Shown piece after piece: positions 9,449 to 19,880 of a stretch of DNA of 64,000 bases (its first letter is position 1; every line of letters begins with the position of its first letter). A program made the position numbers and the translations under genes. This DNA is from Aradus depressus (Eukaryota; Arthropoda; Insecta; Hemiptera; Aradidae). The DNA lies in contig OY759217.1 of NCBI GenBank assembly GCA_963662175.1, positions 48,150,108 to 48,214,107 of the forward strand. Direction: 5' to 3'. Under the pieces are notes generated by a model. That model did no database searches. It had not been told where the DNA came from and saw only the letters and a program-made list of their open reading frames with translations.

Positions 9449-11491
9449 TACTATACTTTCCTGAACCCCGAGGATAGGAAACTTTCCGTTGTTATCCGAG
9501 GGGTTCCATACTCCCTGACTGAAACCGAAATACAAGACGAACTAACCCCGACATACCCAGTCCTCAGTGTAACGAGGCTACTGAACAAGGACAAAGGCCC
9601 CACTCCACTGTGTGCTGTCGAGCTCCAGAATACTCCGGAGGGGAAAGCGATTTTTCGACGACCACATATACATGAATCCATTCCCACTCAAATCCTAGCA
9701 CTAATTCACGAAAAAAACACGGCTCGCAAACGCTGGCAAAGAACAAGAAGTGATGTAGATAAAAGAGACCTCAATCGCTTGACCCGACGGGTGAGATGGG
9801 AGCTCGACAACCACAGAATTTGTAAGTACAGGGCTTACTTGACCGACATGACCCCCGGCGATAGTAGTCTCTGGAAAGAAACCCGACGAATTTTGAGACA
9901 AAACACATCCTTGCCCCCACTGACAGACGGACATCACACAGTGACGAGCGACGAAGACAAATGCGAAATCCTGGCAACACACCTCGAACAAAAGTACCGC
10001 ACACACGACACTGCTAACACAGACATGAACACCACAGTACACACATATCTATCCATCCCGACACAAACTGTTGAAAATTTCATCAAGTTCACCACTCCCT
10101 CAGAAATCACAACATTAATAATAAACTTAGCAAACAACAAGGCCCCCGGTGAGGATCTCATTCCGAACATAGTGCTGAAGAAGCTGTCACCCAAGAGTAT
10201 AGCCTTTCTAACCAGTCTGTTCAACGCATGCCTGCGATGCAGCTATTTTCCTCGAAATTGGAAAAACGCGGTTGTAATCGTCTTCCATAAACATGGTAAG
10301 CCCAAGCAAGAGCCGGACAGCTATCGGCCTATAAGCCTTCTGAACTCGTTGTCGAAGATCTTCGAACGACTAATATTGAGAAGACTGGGTTCTCACCTGG
10401 AAAGCGCAGGAATTGTTCCAGCTCACCAGTTTGGTTTCAAACATAATTATTCATCTGTGCACCAGCTACAGAGGGTCTCGGAAAAGATTGTGAATGGTTT
10501 CGAACCGAAGACATATACAACCTCTGTCTTTTTAGATGTAGCTTCCGCGTTCGACTCGGTGTGGCATGAAGGTCTCCGCTATAAGCTGAGGAAGACATGG
10601 GCTCCACAGTACTTGGAAAAGATCGTTGATTCCTTTTTGGAGAACAGGACGTTTCAAGTGCGGGTCAACAACATCCTCAGCTCCAAGCGTAGTATTCTGG
10701 CGGGAGTGCCACAGGGAGCTATCCTCAGTCCCCTCCTCTTCAGCTTATACTGCTGCGACATCCCCGAGCCATGTAATACCACTCTAGCACTATACGCAGA
10801 CGACACACTACTTATGTGTCAACATGAAGACCTCCAGACAGCAGTTGACATGTTACAAACTTCTCTCAACCACGTCTCCAGCTGGTTCGCTCGATGGAAG
10901 CTTCAGTTGAACGCCAGTAAAACAGAAGCGAAGATTTTTGCCCTTCGCCGATTTTTTACAGAGGACCAGAGTAGACTGCGGGTTGACGGACTTCCCATTC
11001 CATGGAACCCTAAAGATCAGGCTGTCCGGTACCTTGGTGTATTCTTAGACACACGGCTCACATGGAAACTTCACATCAACACAAAACTTACACAAGCATA
11101 CACCCGTTTAAAACATCTCTATCCACTCATTAACCGCAACACACCCCTCAAACACTCTTGCACACTGCTCCTGTACAAAGCGTTACTTCTCCCATTGTTA
11201 ACATACGCCTGTCCAATATGGCATGGCGCCAGTCCTTCACTCACAACACGACTACAAACATTTCAGAACAAAATTCTTCGTGTGTCTCTGAATGCACCAT
11301 GGTTTATCCGAAACAGCCAACTCCATGAGGAACTGGGAGTTCCTCGGGTCACAGCCTATTTAAGGTCCTTAGTAGATAACTACCACGGAAGACTAGGCCT
11401 GTGTTCTGGAGCAGCCCACTACAATCTTGGCCAGCCTACTCTCCACAGAAGACTCAAACCAAGATTATACCAAGACATTATTATTAATTAA
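9449..11491 (+). CDS. LINE ORF1-ORF2 fusion with reverse transcriptase
   Basis: One frame runs without a stop from 9449; a stop at 9446-9448 closes it upstream and no ATG marks a true start. The first 60-odd codons (including VVIRGVP near 9490-9510 and PVLSVTR near 9560) match the PRE_C2HC part of Jockey ORF1. From about 9680 the frame continues as the ORF2 linker (QILALIHEKNTARKRWQ) into reverse transcriptase. Counting residue 1 at 9779, NNKAPG is at 119-124, SYRPISLL 181-188, the catalytic aspartate in FLDVASAFD 253, GVPQG 309-313, YADD 339-342 and LNASKT 377-382. A Jockey-like C-terminal thumb region ends at 570. All catalytic residues are present. The endonuclease and the ORF1 zinc knuckles are absent, so an internal deletion joined ORF1 to ORF2 in frame. 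Host context is repeats only. Confidence 0.88.
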   Translation, partial: YYTFLNPEDRKLSVVIRGVPYSLTETEIQDELTPTYPVLSVTRLLNKDKGPTPLCAVELQNTPEGKAIFRRPHIHESIPTQILALIHEKNTARKRWQRTRSDVDKRDLNRLTRRVRWELDNHRICKYRAYLTDMTPGDSSLWKETRRILRQNTSLPPLTDGHHTVTSDEDKCEILATHLEQKYRTHDTANTDMNTTVHTYLSIPTQTVENFIKFTTPSEITTLIINLANNKAPGEDLIPNIVLKKLSPKSIAFLTSLFNACLRCSYFPRNWKNAVVIVFHKHGKPKQEPDSYRPISLLNSLSKIFERLILRRLGSHLESAGIVPAHQFGFKHNYSSVHQLQRVSEKIVNGFEPKTYTTSVFLDVASAFDSVWHEGLRYKLRKTWAPQYLEKIVDSFLENRTFQVRVNNILSSKRSILAGVPQGAILSPLLFSLYCCDIPEPCNTTLALYADDTLLMCQHEDLQTAVDMLQTSLNHVSSWFARWKLQLNASKTEAKIFALRRFFTEDQSRLRVDGLPIPWNPKDQAVRYLGVFLDTRLTWKLHINTKLTQAYTRLKHLYPLINRNTPLKHSCTLLLYKALLLPLLTYACPIWHGASPSLTTRLQTFQNKILRVSLNAPWFIRNSQLHEELGVPRVTAYLRSLVDNYHGRLGLCSGAAHYNLGQPTLHRRLKPRLYQDIIIN

Positions 11492-11549
11492 TTTCATTTT
11501 ATATTTTCCATTTTATACTTTGTGTGAAGAACCAAGATGTTCTGGTCCA

Positions 11550-11571
11550 AATAAAGTTTGTTGTTGTTAAG
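11550..11571 (+). promoter_or_regulatory. LINE polyadenylation signal and 3' tail
   Basis: AATAAA at 11550-11555 is followed at once by GTTTGTTGTTGTT, a simple-repeat 3' end as seen in several Jockey-type LINEs. It sits about 60 nt after the ORF2 stop. Confidence 0.6.
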
Positions 11572-11574
11572 AAT

Positions 11575-11770
11575 TCTGAATTCTCATATTAAATTCCGGT
11601 TCGGTAATTATTAGATTATTTTTAATGTTAAGCCCTCTTCCTATCGGCCGATTTGACTGAAAATGAACTGTTACGTCCCTACGGGGTATTGGATATATAA
11701 AATTTCATCATTTTTGCAATTTGAAGGTCCGATTACATACTTTCCACTATACTTCATATAGCTCAAGAAA
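11575..11770 (-). repeat. Repeat A fragment
   Basis: Minus-type segments: TTAAGCCCTCTTCCTATCGG, CCGATTTGACTGAAAATGAA and a TATAAAATTTCAT segment. Heavily eroded. Confidence 0.4.
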
Positions 11771-13100
11771 TATAAGGAAGTATTTACTAATTAACAGAAA
11801 CTGAAGCTTAGAGACAGTTAAATTAACCTATCAGAAATGTTTTTAATTTTTATTTTGTTTTGTCAACAGAGCCGTCAGCTGTTTCAACATAACATTGTTC
11901 AAATGAAAGAGAATCATATTATGAGATTCGAATCCATTTTGAAGCTCATGGTGAGAATATTTCGAGTATTTGTGTTAAATTCGCTCGACTGAGGTCTAAT
12001 TGAAAGCTCCTGTTATATAATTGAACCCGCTGACACATGTTTGCATTCTACTAATGAATCTGACCCTACATCGTCCACCATGTATTTTATTTATCTTTCG
12101 TACAACTAAAATGATACATTTTGCTATAGTACTTATAATAATGTAATTTATAATACACCTATGTATTTATATGATGGAAGTTTATAGAAAGAAGAAAAAA
12201 AAAAAAAAACAGAATTCGGTATTTTGAACATTTTTAAATTTAACCATCTTTCCAAATTTAATTTATGAAAATGCTTTGGGGGTATATAAATCTTTTAAAG
12301 TAGATAATAATAGACAAATAGTATTAATAAATAAAGAGAAACGTAAAACAACAATAATTATAGTTTGAAAATATAATAGAATACAATTAAGTAAAGGATA
12401 TGGTACACTATACAGATAGTGTACACTACATATGTAAGTAGGTACAACATACGTATAGTGGCTTATGCCAACGTCAGCACTAGTTCAAAAGTGACATTTA
12501 AGTTTGCTAGATACATATATATTTATACAGTCCTCAGGATTCCTGAGATTACCTGCGGCTATGACTCCCTGTCCGGAAATACAATAATAAATTATAGAAA
12601 ATAAAATAGTAGAAAAAACAAATTTAACTATAGACTACACTCATTCTACTATAAACTCCATTATATAAATTTAATTTTTTTTTAAATTAAATTTCGTACT
12701 TTCTGCCGAAGTTTCCAATCTTTAGCGCATTCAATCCTTCTAATTCAAAATCCTTCGTAAAATAGCCAGTGCTCCCCAAAGCTCCTTATTACATCACAAC
12801 AAAACCTAAAAAGGGTAGTTTTTCCTTTTTCTCTTATGACCAAAAATTCTCAGATACTAAATTTCAATCAAATTGGACAATGTTTTATACAAGAAAATAG
12901 ATATGTATATATGTATATGCTTTTAGAGGAGCATGACTTCTATACCAAAGTTTCAGTGCTATTTTTAATATTTAGTAGCCTCGGAGTGCAGGAATGTCAT
13001 CTATTTGTACCTGACCTTGACCATGTCGGTCGTTCTTAGTCTATTACGGGGAGCGACAAGTTTCTTTAATATCGTATTTTTCTGTTTCGAACGAACGTAC
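11771..13100. other. AT-rich spacer
   Basis: Very AT-rich, with an 18-nt A run near 12193-12210 and many short TATA-type runs. The frames at 12419-12604 and 12836-13039 have no recognisable features. No RNA gene or repeat array seen. Confidence 0.4.
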
Positions 13101-13104
13101 CTAT

Positions 13105-13640
13105 GAGACTTTTTACTTTCCCGCGCTATACAAAGTATAGGGGAAGTTTTGTAATCGGTCAAAAATTCGGTGCGGAGTTTTCAACGGAATTTCATGTTTT
13201 CCGACCTATCGATTCCAAATATGAAAAAAAAAATTCTGTCTGTCTGGCTGTGTGTCTGTGAACACGATAACTCCCGATAGAATGAATGTATCGACACGAA
13301 ATATTAGATGTGAATTCAGAACCCTCTAACTACGAAATCTATTGTTTTTCAGCCAAATAGATCAAAGGGGAAGGGGAGATTAGGGGGATACTTAACGTAA
13401 AAGCTCTAATACCTGCCCATAGAATGAAATTATCAATAACAGCCTTTGTAATGAATTTATTGACACAAAATTAAAATTTAATATGAGGTTTTAGGAGCAA
13501 TGTAAGTGAACTGTTGAATATTAGCGCAAACGTCGACTGGTTTTGGAGGGGGAGCGAAAAGTTAATTGATTAATTCATTCTGGGGAAGTACATTTCCGGT
13601 GATTCTCCGACAACTTTTTTTTTTATATATAAAAAATAGG
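13105..13640 (+). repeat. Repeat A, representative long copy
   Basis: The most complete plus-orientation copy. It opens with a palindromic end (ACTTTCCCGCGCTATACAAA then GTATAGGGGAAGTTTTG), then GGAATTTCATGTTTTCCGAC, a GTCTGTCTG run, GTGAACACGATAACTCCCGA, TGAATGTATCGACACGAAAT, TTTTCAGCCAAATAGATCAA, GAATATTAGCGCAAACGTCG and GTTAATTGATTAATTCATTC. It closes with TGGGGAAGTACATTTCCGGT. The two ends are therefore ACTTCCC and GGGGAAGT, a short terminal inverted repeat. There is no coding frame. About 20 fragments occur in the window in both orientations and SINE-T copies repeatedly sit in or beside them. The class is unknown; a non-autonomous DNA element is possible. Confidence 0.6.
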
Positions 13641-13689
13641 TTGATATCCAGTCTATCGATTTTAAATCAAATCGTTAGACTGGTTTCAA

Positions 13690-13762
13690 AGGTAGAGCAA
13701 AGACTTATTTTATTAATTCGTGCTGGGCAAGTACATTGTCGTTAATTCACCGACCACTTGTT
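13690..13762 (+). repeat. Repeat A 3'-end fragment
   Basis: GGTAGAGCAAAGACTTATTT, then ATTAATTCGTGCTGGGCAAG and TACATTGTCGTTAATTCACC reproduce only the 3' end of Repeat A. Confidence 0.5.
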
Positions 13763-14755
13763 GCTATGTATTGGAACAGTTCACTTATTATTATATGCAT
13801 TGAAATAATAAAACTATTTGATGCCAAATCACTTGACAATGGCTTGCTCTATCTCGATAAAATTTTGAAATTTTTTAAAAAATGTTTGAAGATGGATTTG
13901 GGAGGGGGGGGGGGATTTTGGCTGTTAAAAAAATGTATAATGGGACTACTTTGTTGGAAGTTTGGCTTGGAGAAGTCAATCTAAAGTCTATATACATATG
14001 TAGAGATGTAGACGATAAACCGACGGCACGAGAAAACTTTTTGTTGGTGGGGGGGGGGGGGGGGGGGGGGGGGTATCAACCAGATTGAATATGTGATGAA
14101 AACTTTTCTGATTGGACCCCCTTCCCCTTTCTTCGACAAAAGCACTATTGTCGAAGTCAGAGTTTTGGTAAAACTTGGTGAAAGCCATGGGGTGAAGTTA
14201 CCGAGGTGGAGGATGTATCAGATATGGCGTGAGTTTATTGCAAGATTACCATGTAGGCGATAGGTCAGCTGGAATCAGTCACTGTTATCAGAGTAACAGG
14301 GATCCCCACCCCCAAATAGTAACAGGTACCAAATCACACTCTCAATCCTACCTCAGTTATCTGATTGTAGAGAGAAGGAACTTTCAATATAAGTCCACCT
14401 CGAGAAATATACCTCAGTCACCAGAGGGAACCAAGCCAAGTCTCTCTGATAAACGGATAATAGAATGAAAAATGTTGTATATTTAAGTCTACTTCTCGAG
14501 CTTTAGAACTTGACGTTTAGGTTTAGAGTCGTATTAGGTTTGAATCGCACCATACAATCAAATTCGTTTGAAATATGTTATATCCAGAGCAAAAAACCAA
14601 GATAAAAATTAAATAAACTAAAAAAATTGTTTTTATTAAAAATGGATTGCTTGCAAGTTACCAATAGGATCTTCAAATTTCCCGTGCGTCTGATTCCTAA
14701 ATCAGCAATTAACTGTTACATAAATGTACATGTACAAAACAAATCATATTACATT
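13763..14755. other. Unassigned sequence with 25-nt poly-G
   Basis: A run of 25 G at 14049-14073 lies within an otherwise ordinary segment; a shorter G run sits at 13904-13914. The overlapping frames at 13736-13984, 13882-14088 and 14229-14468 have no recognisable domains, and two translate G runs. Confidence 0.35.
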
Positions 14756-15006
14756 TGAGTGTGTGAGATGCAAAACTCGCTCGTTACACATTAGCCGAAT
14801 ATTGAGAAAATGCGAAAAACATGCTTGGAACGAACCAGTTTTGATACTAACTGCAATTTTCAGTCACATAAAACCATTGGAATGAACAAGTTTTGATACA
14901 ATCTGATGTTTTAGTCTTATAAAGCGCCAAAACATCTTTTAGAATCTGCTGTCATCTCAATTTTTTCAATTTTTGTAACGAGCGAGTTTTGTGTCTCACA
15001 CACTCA
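14756..15006. mobile_element. Small inverted-repeat element (MITE-like), 251 bp
   Basis: Terminal inverted repeats of 33 bp with two mismatches: TGAGTGTGTGAGATGCAAAA at the left and, reverse-complemented, TGAGTGTGTGAGACACAAAA at the right, each continuing CTCGCTCGTTACA. The interior has a loose duplication around AC(A/C)AGTTTTGATAC. There is no coding capacity and the target duplication is unclear. Confidence 0.75.
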
Positions 15007-15085
15007 TTTATTTAAATAAACATGAATTCGATCATTTCATTTCCTCACTCAAAATAGTCATTTATGTTATACTTTGTACACTTAA

Positions 15086-15240
15086 AGCTGATTTTACATG
15101 CGCAGTAAAAATGCAAAGGGCAGCAACAGCAAATGCAGGCTATTGGCTGTGAGTCATTTAATTCTAAAAGCACAGAAACCACAGCGTGCATTTGCTGCTG
15201 CTGTTGCGCTTTACATTTTAGCTGCTCATGTAAAGTCAAC
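15086..15240. mobile_element. MITE-like element, 155 bp, TTAA-flanked
   Basis: Inverted ends AGCTGATTTTACATGCGCAG and, reverse-complemented, GTTGACTTTACATGAGCAG. The interior arms pair through GGCAGCAACAGCAAATGCA / TGCATTTGCTGCTGCTGTTG. TTAA flanks both sides (15082-15085, 15241-15244), which fits piggyBac-type TTAA targeting. No transposase. Confidence 0.65.
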
Positions 15241-15249
15241 TTAAGTATT

Positions 15250-15780
15250 AGGCTTCTTACACACCAAAGCCGAGCCGAGCCGGGCCGGGCGAAGCGATGC
15301 GAAGCCGAGCCGAGCGGAATCTGCCTGCGTTCGCACCGAAGCCCATTCGCTCTCAGTAGGTTTTCTAGCCTTGTAGTGAGAGGTGCTTCTTTCCTATTCA
15401 GTCTCAGTTGAAACGTGGTCCAAATGATGTCATCAACTTTGATGATGATGATGTTATTGGGTAGTTCATCACTTGATGATGAATGTGTGGCAGAAAGAAG
15501 GCGATACTGGACTCACAATATAATATTAAAACATTTAAAAAACAAAAACCACTTGAAACAATAAAAAAACAATATACTGCGCAATATGATGTAACTCACT
15601 GGGCTGAAACACCTAACTAGACTGAATGACGGAAGAAACCGCTTGGCAGAAAACGCTCGAATTGGCGGTAGGTAGTACTGCTCAAAACCGCTCGGCCTTG
15701 CCTGGCATCGCCCGGCGCGGCTCGGCCTTGCCTGGCATCGCCCGGCGCGGCTCGGCCCGGCTTTGGTGTGAAACCCCACT
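15250..15780. mobile_element. GC-ended inverted-repeat element, about 520 bp
   Basis: Ends CACACCAAAGCCGAGCCGAG (15260) and CGGCCCGGCTTTGGTGTG (to 15770) are inverted. Both terminal regions are strikingly GC-rich against an AT-rich interior. The right end holds a direct duplication of a 31-bp block (CTCGGCCTTGCCTGGCATCG..., starting 15690 and 15721). The exact boundary and target duplication are not resolved. Confidence 0.6.
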
Positions 15781-15984
15781 TACAGTCAGTGGTTACCTCA
15801 GGGGAAGCTTCTGGAGGTCTGAATCTCCCAAATTAATAACAAAAAGTCTGCAGCGCTAACCACGGAAACTACCAGTCTATACCCCCCACCCTCGTAGGGT
15901 AACTTTGCCCTCCTCCTCCCTTCTCAAAATCCTGGCTACGCCCCTGGTTATATTTATAGGTTTGTATTGATTTGTATTTAGTGT

Positions 15985-16650
15985 ATAAGGTGCCATCTTA
16001 GCTACTGCTGAAACTTTCATACATCCTCTTTCACATCACAACACTTACTCAAATCGAAAACTGGTGCAACATTTGGGAAATTACTCTCAACACGAACAAA
16101 TCACAACATATAACATTTACACTAAGACGAGCTACATGTCCCGCCATTTTTATCTACAAGCCCCTCCCTCAGACTAACACAGTAAGATATTTGGGACTTA
16201 CTTTAGACAGACAACTGACATGGAACCCTCATACAAGCCTCATACGTAATACACTAAACAATTTAAAATGCTTTATTCTCTTCTGCACAGACATTCAAAA
16301 TTACCCTTAACACAAAAGTGTAACTGCTACACATTTCTACTAAAACCCTGGATGTATGGCTCACAAAACTATGGTTCGGCTAAAATATCTAACCTGAAAC
16401 GTATCCAGGTTCTTCAGTCAAAGACACTCAGACTCATTACAAAATGTCCACCATACGTAAGTAACAAAACACTCCACAATGACCTCATGATAGACACAGT
16501 ACACGACACAATTCAGGACCTTTACAGACGTCTCCATAGCAAATTGCATTGACACCCAAATCCATACATCCACTCACTTTCTTCACCACACTTGCCACAC
16601 AATCCTCCCAGGAGATTGAAGAGGAGATGGAGTCGTGACTTACTATAATC
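15985..16650 (+). pseudogene. Jockey-type LINE reverse transcriptase, C-terminal fragment
   Basis: Three adjacent frames give consecutive pieces of a reverse-transcriptase C-terminus, beginning just after the YADD position. AILATAETFIHP is near 15990. The stretch with CPAIFI and TVRYLGLTLDRQLTW lies at about 16140-16225. The 94-codon frame 16268-16552 contains LKRIQVLQSKTLRLIT and LHNDL. Beyond its stop the sequence continues as RRLKRRWSRDLL near 16610-16645. At least two frameshifts separate these parts. The family is the same as the 9.3-kb LINE, but the fragment is clearly more diverged. Confidence 0.75.
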
Positions 16651-17220
16651 CCAAATTGCAACCACCCACTTCCAAAATCATAATATCTCCACAATATTCA
16701 TTGATAATAATCATAATCAATGTTTTTTTATTTCGCCCTGAGGAGCTACCGCTGGGTGGCCTTCCTCTCTCACGCCAATCAAGACATCCACTATCTATCA
16801 AGTCCTCTTGGTAGCTGGTTGTTGCGTCATGGCAACAGTTGCGACCAACATTCCAACATTATTAAGACCAAAAAAAAAAAAAGTGTGAAGGGTCGTCGGT
16901 CGTCTTTGCTGTTTGTTTACATATCATCCACACAAACACTTGGTCCTTTTGTTTACATATCACATAATGAAAACTGTGTTTGTTTATAAGAAATGTTTGT
17001 TAAAGAAGGGAAGTGTTAAAGAAAATGTTCGTGATGTTGAACTATCATCTAGTGTGACGAATGACGATTTAATTTCCAGTAATGTAAATATAAATATTGA
17101 AATGAATAAATTAAGTGTCAATTAATAAGTAATTACCCTGAGAATTACGTATTCAGAAAATGAAACGGGCTTATAGTTTAACGATATCTAAACCGCCAAA
17201 GATCCCGACGAATCGAAAAA
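16651..17220. other. Probable LINE 3' UTR and spacer
   Basis: Follows the reverse-transcriptase fragment and includes GCCCTGAGGAGCTACCGCTG, a possible 3' UTR piece. From 16860 on there is an A tract and ordinary AT-rich DNA. The frames 16720-16989 and 16913-17125 show no family features. Confidence 0.3.
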
Positions 17221-17221
17221 A

Positions 17222-17262
17222 GGCCGGTAGCTCAGTGGTATGCGTGCTTGCCTTCTGAGCAA
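17222..17262 (+). mobile_element. SINE-T copy 6, head-only fragment
   Basis: Only the A-box half of the tRNA-like head is present (GGCCGGTAGCTCAGTGGTAT then GCGTGCTTGCCTTCTGAGC). Confidence 0.65.
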
Positions 17263-17356
17263 CTTTAAGGAACCTTATTGTATAATTGTACCTCTGTAAA
17301 TGCCACTGTTATAATAAACTTCTTCTTCTAACACTATGAAATTTCGTATGTAGCAT

Positions 17357-17668
17357 CCTTAGTGAGTTGTGTGTTATTGTTGTTAGTGAGTTGTGTGTTA
17401 TTGTTGTTACTAAGTTGTGTGTCATTCTTGTTAGTGAGTTGTGTGTTATTGTTGTTAGTGAGTTGTGTGTTATTGTTGTTAGTGAGTTGTGTGTTATTGT
17501 TGTTACTAAGTTGTGTGTCATTCTTGTTAGTGAGTTGTGTGTTATTGTTGTTAGTGAGTTGTGTGTTATTGTTGTTAGTGAGTTGTGTGTTATTGTTGTT
17601 AGTGAGTTGTGTGTTATTGTTGTTAGTAAGTTGTCTGTTATTGTTGTTAGTGAGTTGACTGTGGACGG
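17357..17668 (+). repeat. 24-bp minisatellite, about 13 units
   Basis: Unit TTAGTGAGTTGTGTGTTATT GTTG repeats head to tail. A second variant (TTACTAAGTTGTGTGTCATT CTTG) appears twice, each time after a run of the common type, and a third variant lies near the end. The 24-bp period keeps frames open on both strands (17362-17678 plus, 17309-17521 minus); these are repeat translations, not genes. Confidence 0.9.
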
Positions 17669-18084
17669 AGCTAAGTAGTGGACCTACTTCCCTGGTGTTT
17701 GTGTATAGAGGTTGTGTAACACATCATTTAATGGCAGCAGAGTGACAGTCCCTTCAGCCTAGAGGCCAGCGGACTCTATCTCTAGTCTCTAATGTTGATC
17801 TACACTTTGTGTACTGAGTGGTCTGTCGTGTTCTCCTGAGAGAGGGCCTACTGTATGCTACTGGGCGGGGTCTTAACACTGGTTGTTTTTCTTGGAGGAT
17901 GACGAGCTAAGTCAGTGCTTTCCACGAACTCGCTGAAAACATTTAACGACTTAAATTTTTCAAATTTACTTTTTGATTCGTATAGGTTTTAAAAAATATT
18001 TCTTTAAATGGTTGATTAACTATCTCTTTATAACTATCTCTTTACGTTGGTAAATGTCAATCTTTAATCATTTTTAGGAAAAAA
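17669..18084. other. Unassigned spacer
   Basis: No gene or repeat recognised. Confidence 0.3.
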
Positions 18085-18394
18085 AAAAGTCGGTGAATGA
18101 CCGACAACGTATTTCTTCAAAATGAATGAATCAACTACGTTATCGTTACATCGTTTAGGCTAAAAATCTGTGTTGACTTACACAGGGACAACTGAATCCT
18201 CATACTAAATTTTATCTCAATACGTTCATCACATTTTAGGATTTGTATGTTAAGCCCTCTCTACTGATCCTCTTCTCTTTTCTTCGGCCGACTTTGCTGA
18301 AAATTAATAGGTGCCTTGTATATGATGATTGAAATTTACATACTGAATGTCGTGTCGGTATATTCATTACATAGCCAGATATTTCGGTGTTTCG
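18085..18394 (-). repeat. Repeat A fragment
   Basis: Minus orientation from GTCGGTGAATGACCGACAAC through GTTGACTTACACAGGGACAA and GCTGAAAATTAATAGGTGCC. It is interrupted by the next SINE. Confidence 0.55.
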
Positions 18395-18740
18395 GTTAGG
18401 TTAGATTTTATGACTCATGCCCGGGCTTTAACTACGAGGTCATATCGCCTACTACCAGAGCGCTCATTCGTCACTCTGGTGGACATGAGCCCGACTCTAC
18501 TGTGGGAGTCCTAAATTTTGCCTACTCGAAATTTTTATTCACCTAGAATAGGGGTCTTTACCGGGTATCGGACATCGTACACAGGCTCGGGACCTTCGCT
18601 TAACGTCCCATCCGAAGGACGGCGTGCTTAAGTTTATTTAACCTTCCAGATAAAATAAACAACAGGGCCTCGGTTGGGTTTCGAACCTACGATCTTGAGC
18701 TCAGAAGACAAGAACGCATACCACTGAGCTACCAGCGCCC
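18395..18740 (-). mobile_element. SINE-T copy 7, full length
   Basis: Complete minus-strand copy from a GGTTAGGTTAG tail to the GGGCGC head at 18740. Flanking TTTCGGTGTTT on both sides is an 11-bp target duplication and lies in Repeat A sequence. Confidence 0.9.
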
Positions 18741-19125
18741 TTTTCGGTGTTTTTTGTTAAGCTTCCCTTCCCTTTGGCCGATTTGGCTAAAAATATTGAT
18801 TTGTTGCCTTTAGAGAGTTCTTCAAAAAAATAAAATTCTCATTAAGTCCTCACAAACCGGAAGAAATGTAGCAGAATAGAGTGGAGAAGGGAGAACATTT
18901 ATTTGATATCGTCATTTGTTTACAAATAATAGTTCTTTACTGACAGACATTTTTGATTCTTTTGGAAAAGGGAAAAATTATATAAAAACTGCAGCCAAAA
19001 TAAGGATGGAAAATAATTTTAAGAAGTTGTCGGGGAATAACCGCCAATGCACTTCCATATTAAGTTTCGCTCTCCCTCAAAAGACAATCCACCGTTTGAG
19101 TTAAAAATGACTCACATAGGGTATT
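18741..19125 (-). repeat. Repeat A remnants
   Basis: Resumes Repeat A after the SINE (TTTTGTTAAGCTTCCCTTCC, CCGATTTGGCTAAAAATATT). A second end occurs at 19027-19110 (AGTTGTCGGGGAATAACCGC, TTTCGCTCTCCCTCAAAAG). The part between is unassigned. Confidence 0.45.
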
Positions 19126-19600
19126 CTGTTTTAATGTTTTATTTATTCTACAATATGTACAAAAACAATAAGTAGAAGTGCTGACTATACGACGAAATAT
19201 ATACAAAAATAAATAAATAAAATATGAACAAAATAAATATAATAATAAAATAACTTTCAGCTCGAGACCCCTCGAAACACCCCGATTATCTGCCATCCCA
19301 ATTCCTCCAACTTAATGGAGGCAGGGGAGGCCACAGGGGGCTGAGTGATCCCCCCGCCATCTTGTTCTACGCTGGAGGTAGATCAAGAAAGAAAGAAGAG
19401 CTGGAAGTAAGAGTTCATGAGGGGAGAAGCTGGTCACTACCAGCACTCCCTGTTATATATGCTATCTTAAGCTAGCAGGTCACTCGGTCAGCACCGCCTC
19501 AGCCTTCTGGGGGGATTATCTGGGTGGGAGCGGGAGGACAAGTGTCGAGCGATGGGATTGACATGGAAGGAAAGGTTAGAGTGAAATTTGGGGCTTCTAA
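19126..19600. other. Unassigned sequence
   Basis: Starts very AT-rich. From 19260 the composition shifts to mixed GC with no recognisable coding family. It could be a retroelement 3' segment in minus orientation (TTTTATTTATTC at 19136), but this is weak. Confidence 0.25.
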
Positions 19601-19604
19601 ATCA

Positions 19605-19880
19605 TCACACTAATTGGGTATATACAAAGGGTTTTTGGGTTGAGCCCCCCCCTAATCCCACCTTTATCTTCAGCTGATTCCCTGGAAAATTAGTAAGTGT
19701 TGTCCTAATGGTTTTGAATGTACGTATGAAATTTAGTGTCGATACATTCATTCTATCGGGAGTTATCGTGTTTTCCTTAATTTTTAGAATGAGGAGGTCG
19801 GAAAATCTGAAATTCCGTTTAAAACTCAGCATCGAATTTCTGACTGATTACATATCTTGGTATAGCTGTGGAAGTAAATA
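19605..19880 (-). repeat. Repeat A fragment
   Basis: Minus orientation: TTGAGCCCCCCCCTAATCCC, AATTTAGTGTCGATACATTC, ATTCTATCGGGAGTTATCGT, CAGCATCGAATTTCTGACTG and a decayed terminal palindrome. Confidence 0.55.

Larger units (their letters stand above)
9260..11571 (+). mobile_element. Jockey-type LINE, internally deleted
   Basis: A non-LTR retrotransposon with an eroded ORF1 piece (about 9260-9446, stop and frame changes), a fused open frame (9449-11491), a short 3' UTR, an AATAAA signal at 11550-11555 and a (TTG)n tail to about 11571. The 5' end is truncated and most of ORF1 plus the whole endonuclease domain is missing. It cannot be autonomous as it stands. Confidence 0.85.

Noticed and set aside
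17222..17262. tRNA gene start (TAGCTCAGTGGT)
   Set aside because: It is the head of a SINE-T copy that breaks off before the anticodon region; the same head occurs in many SINE copies here.
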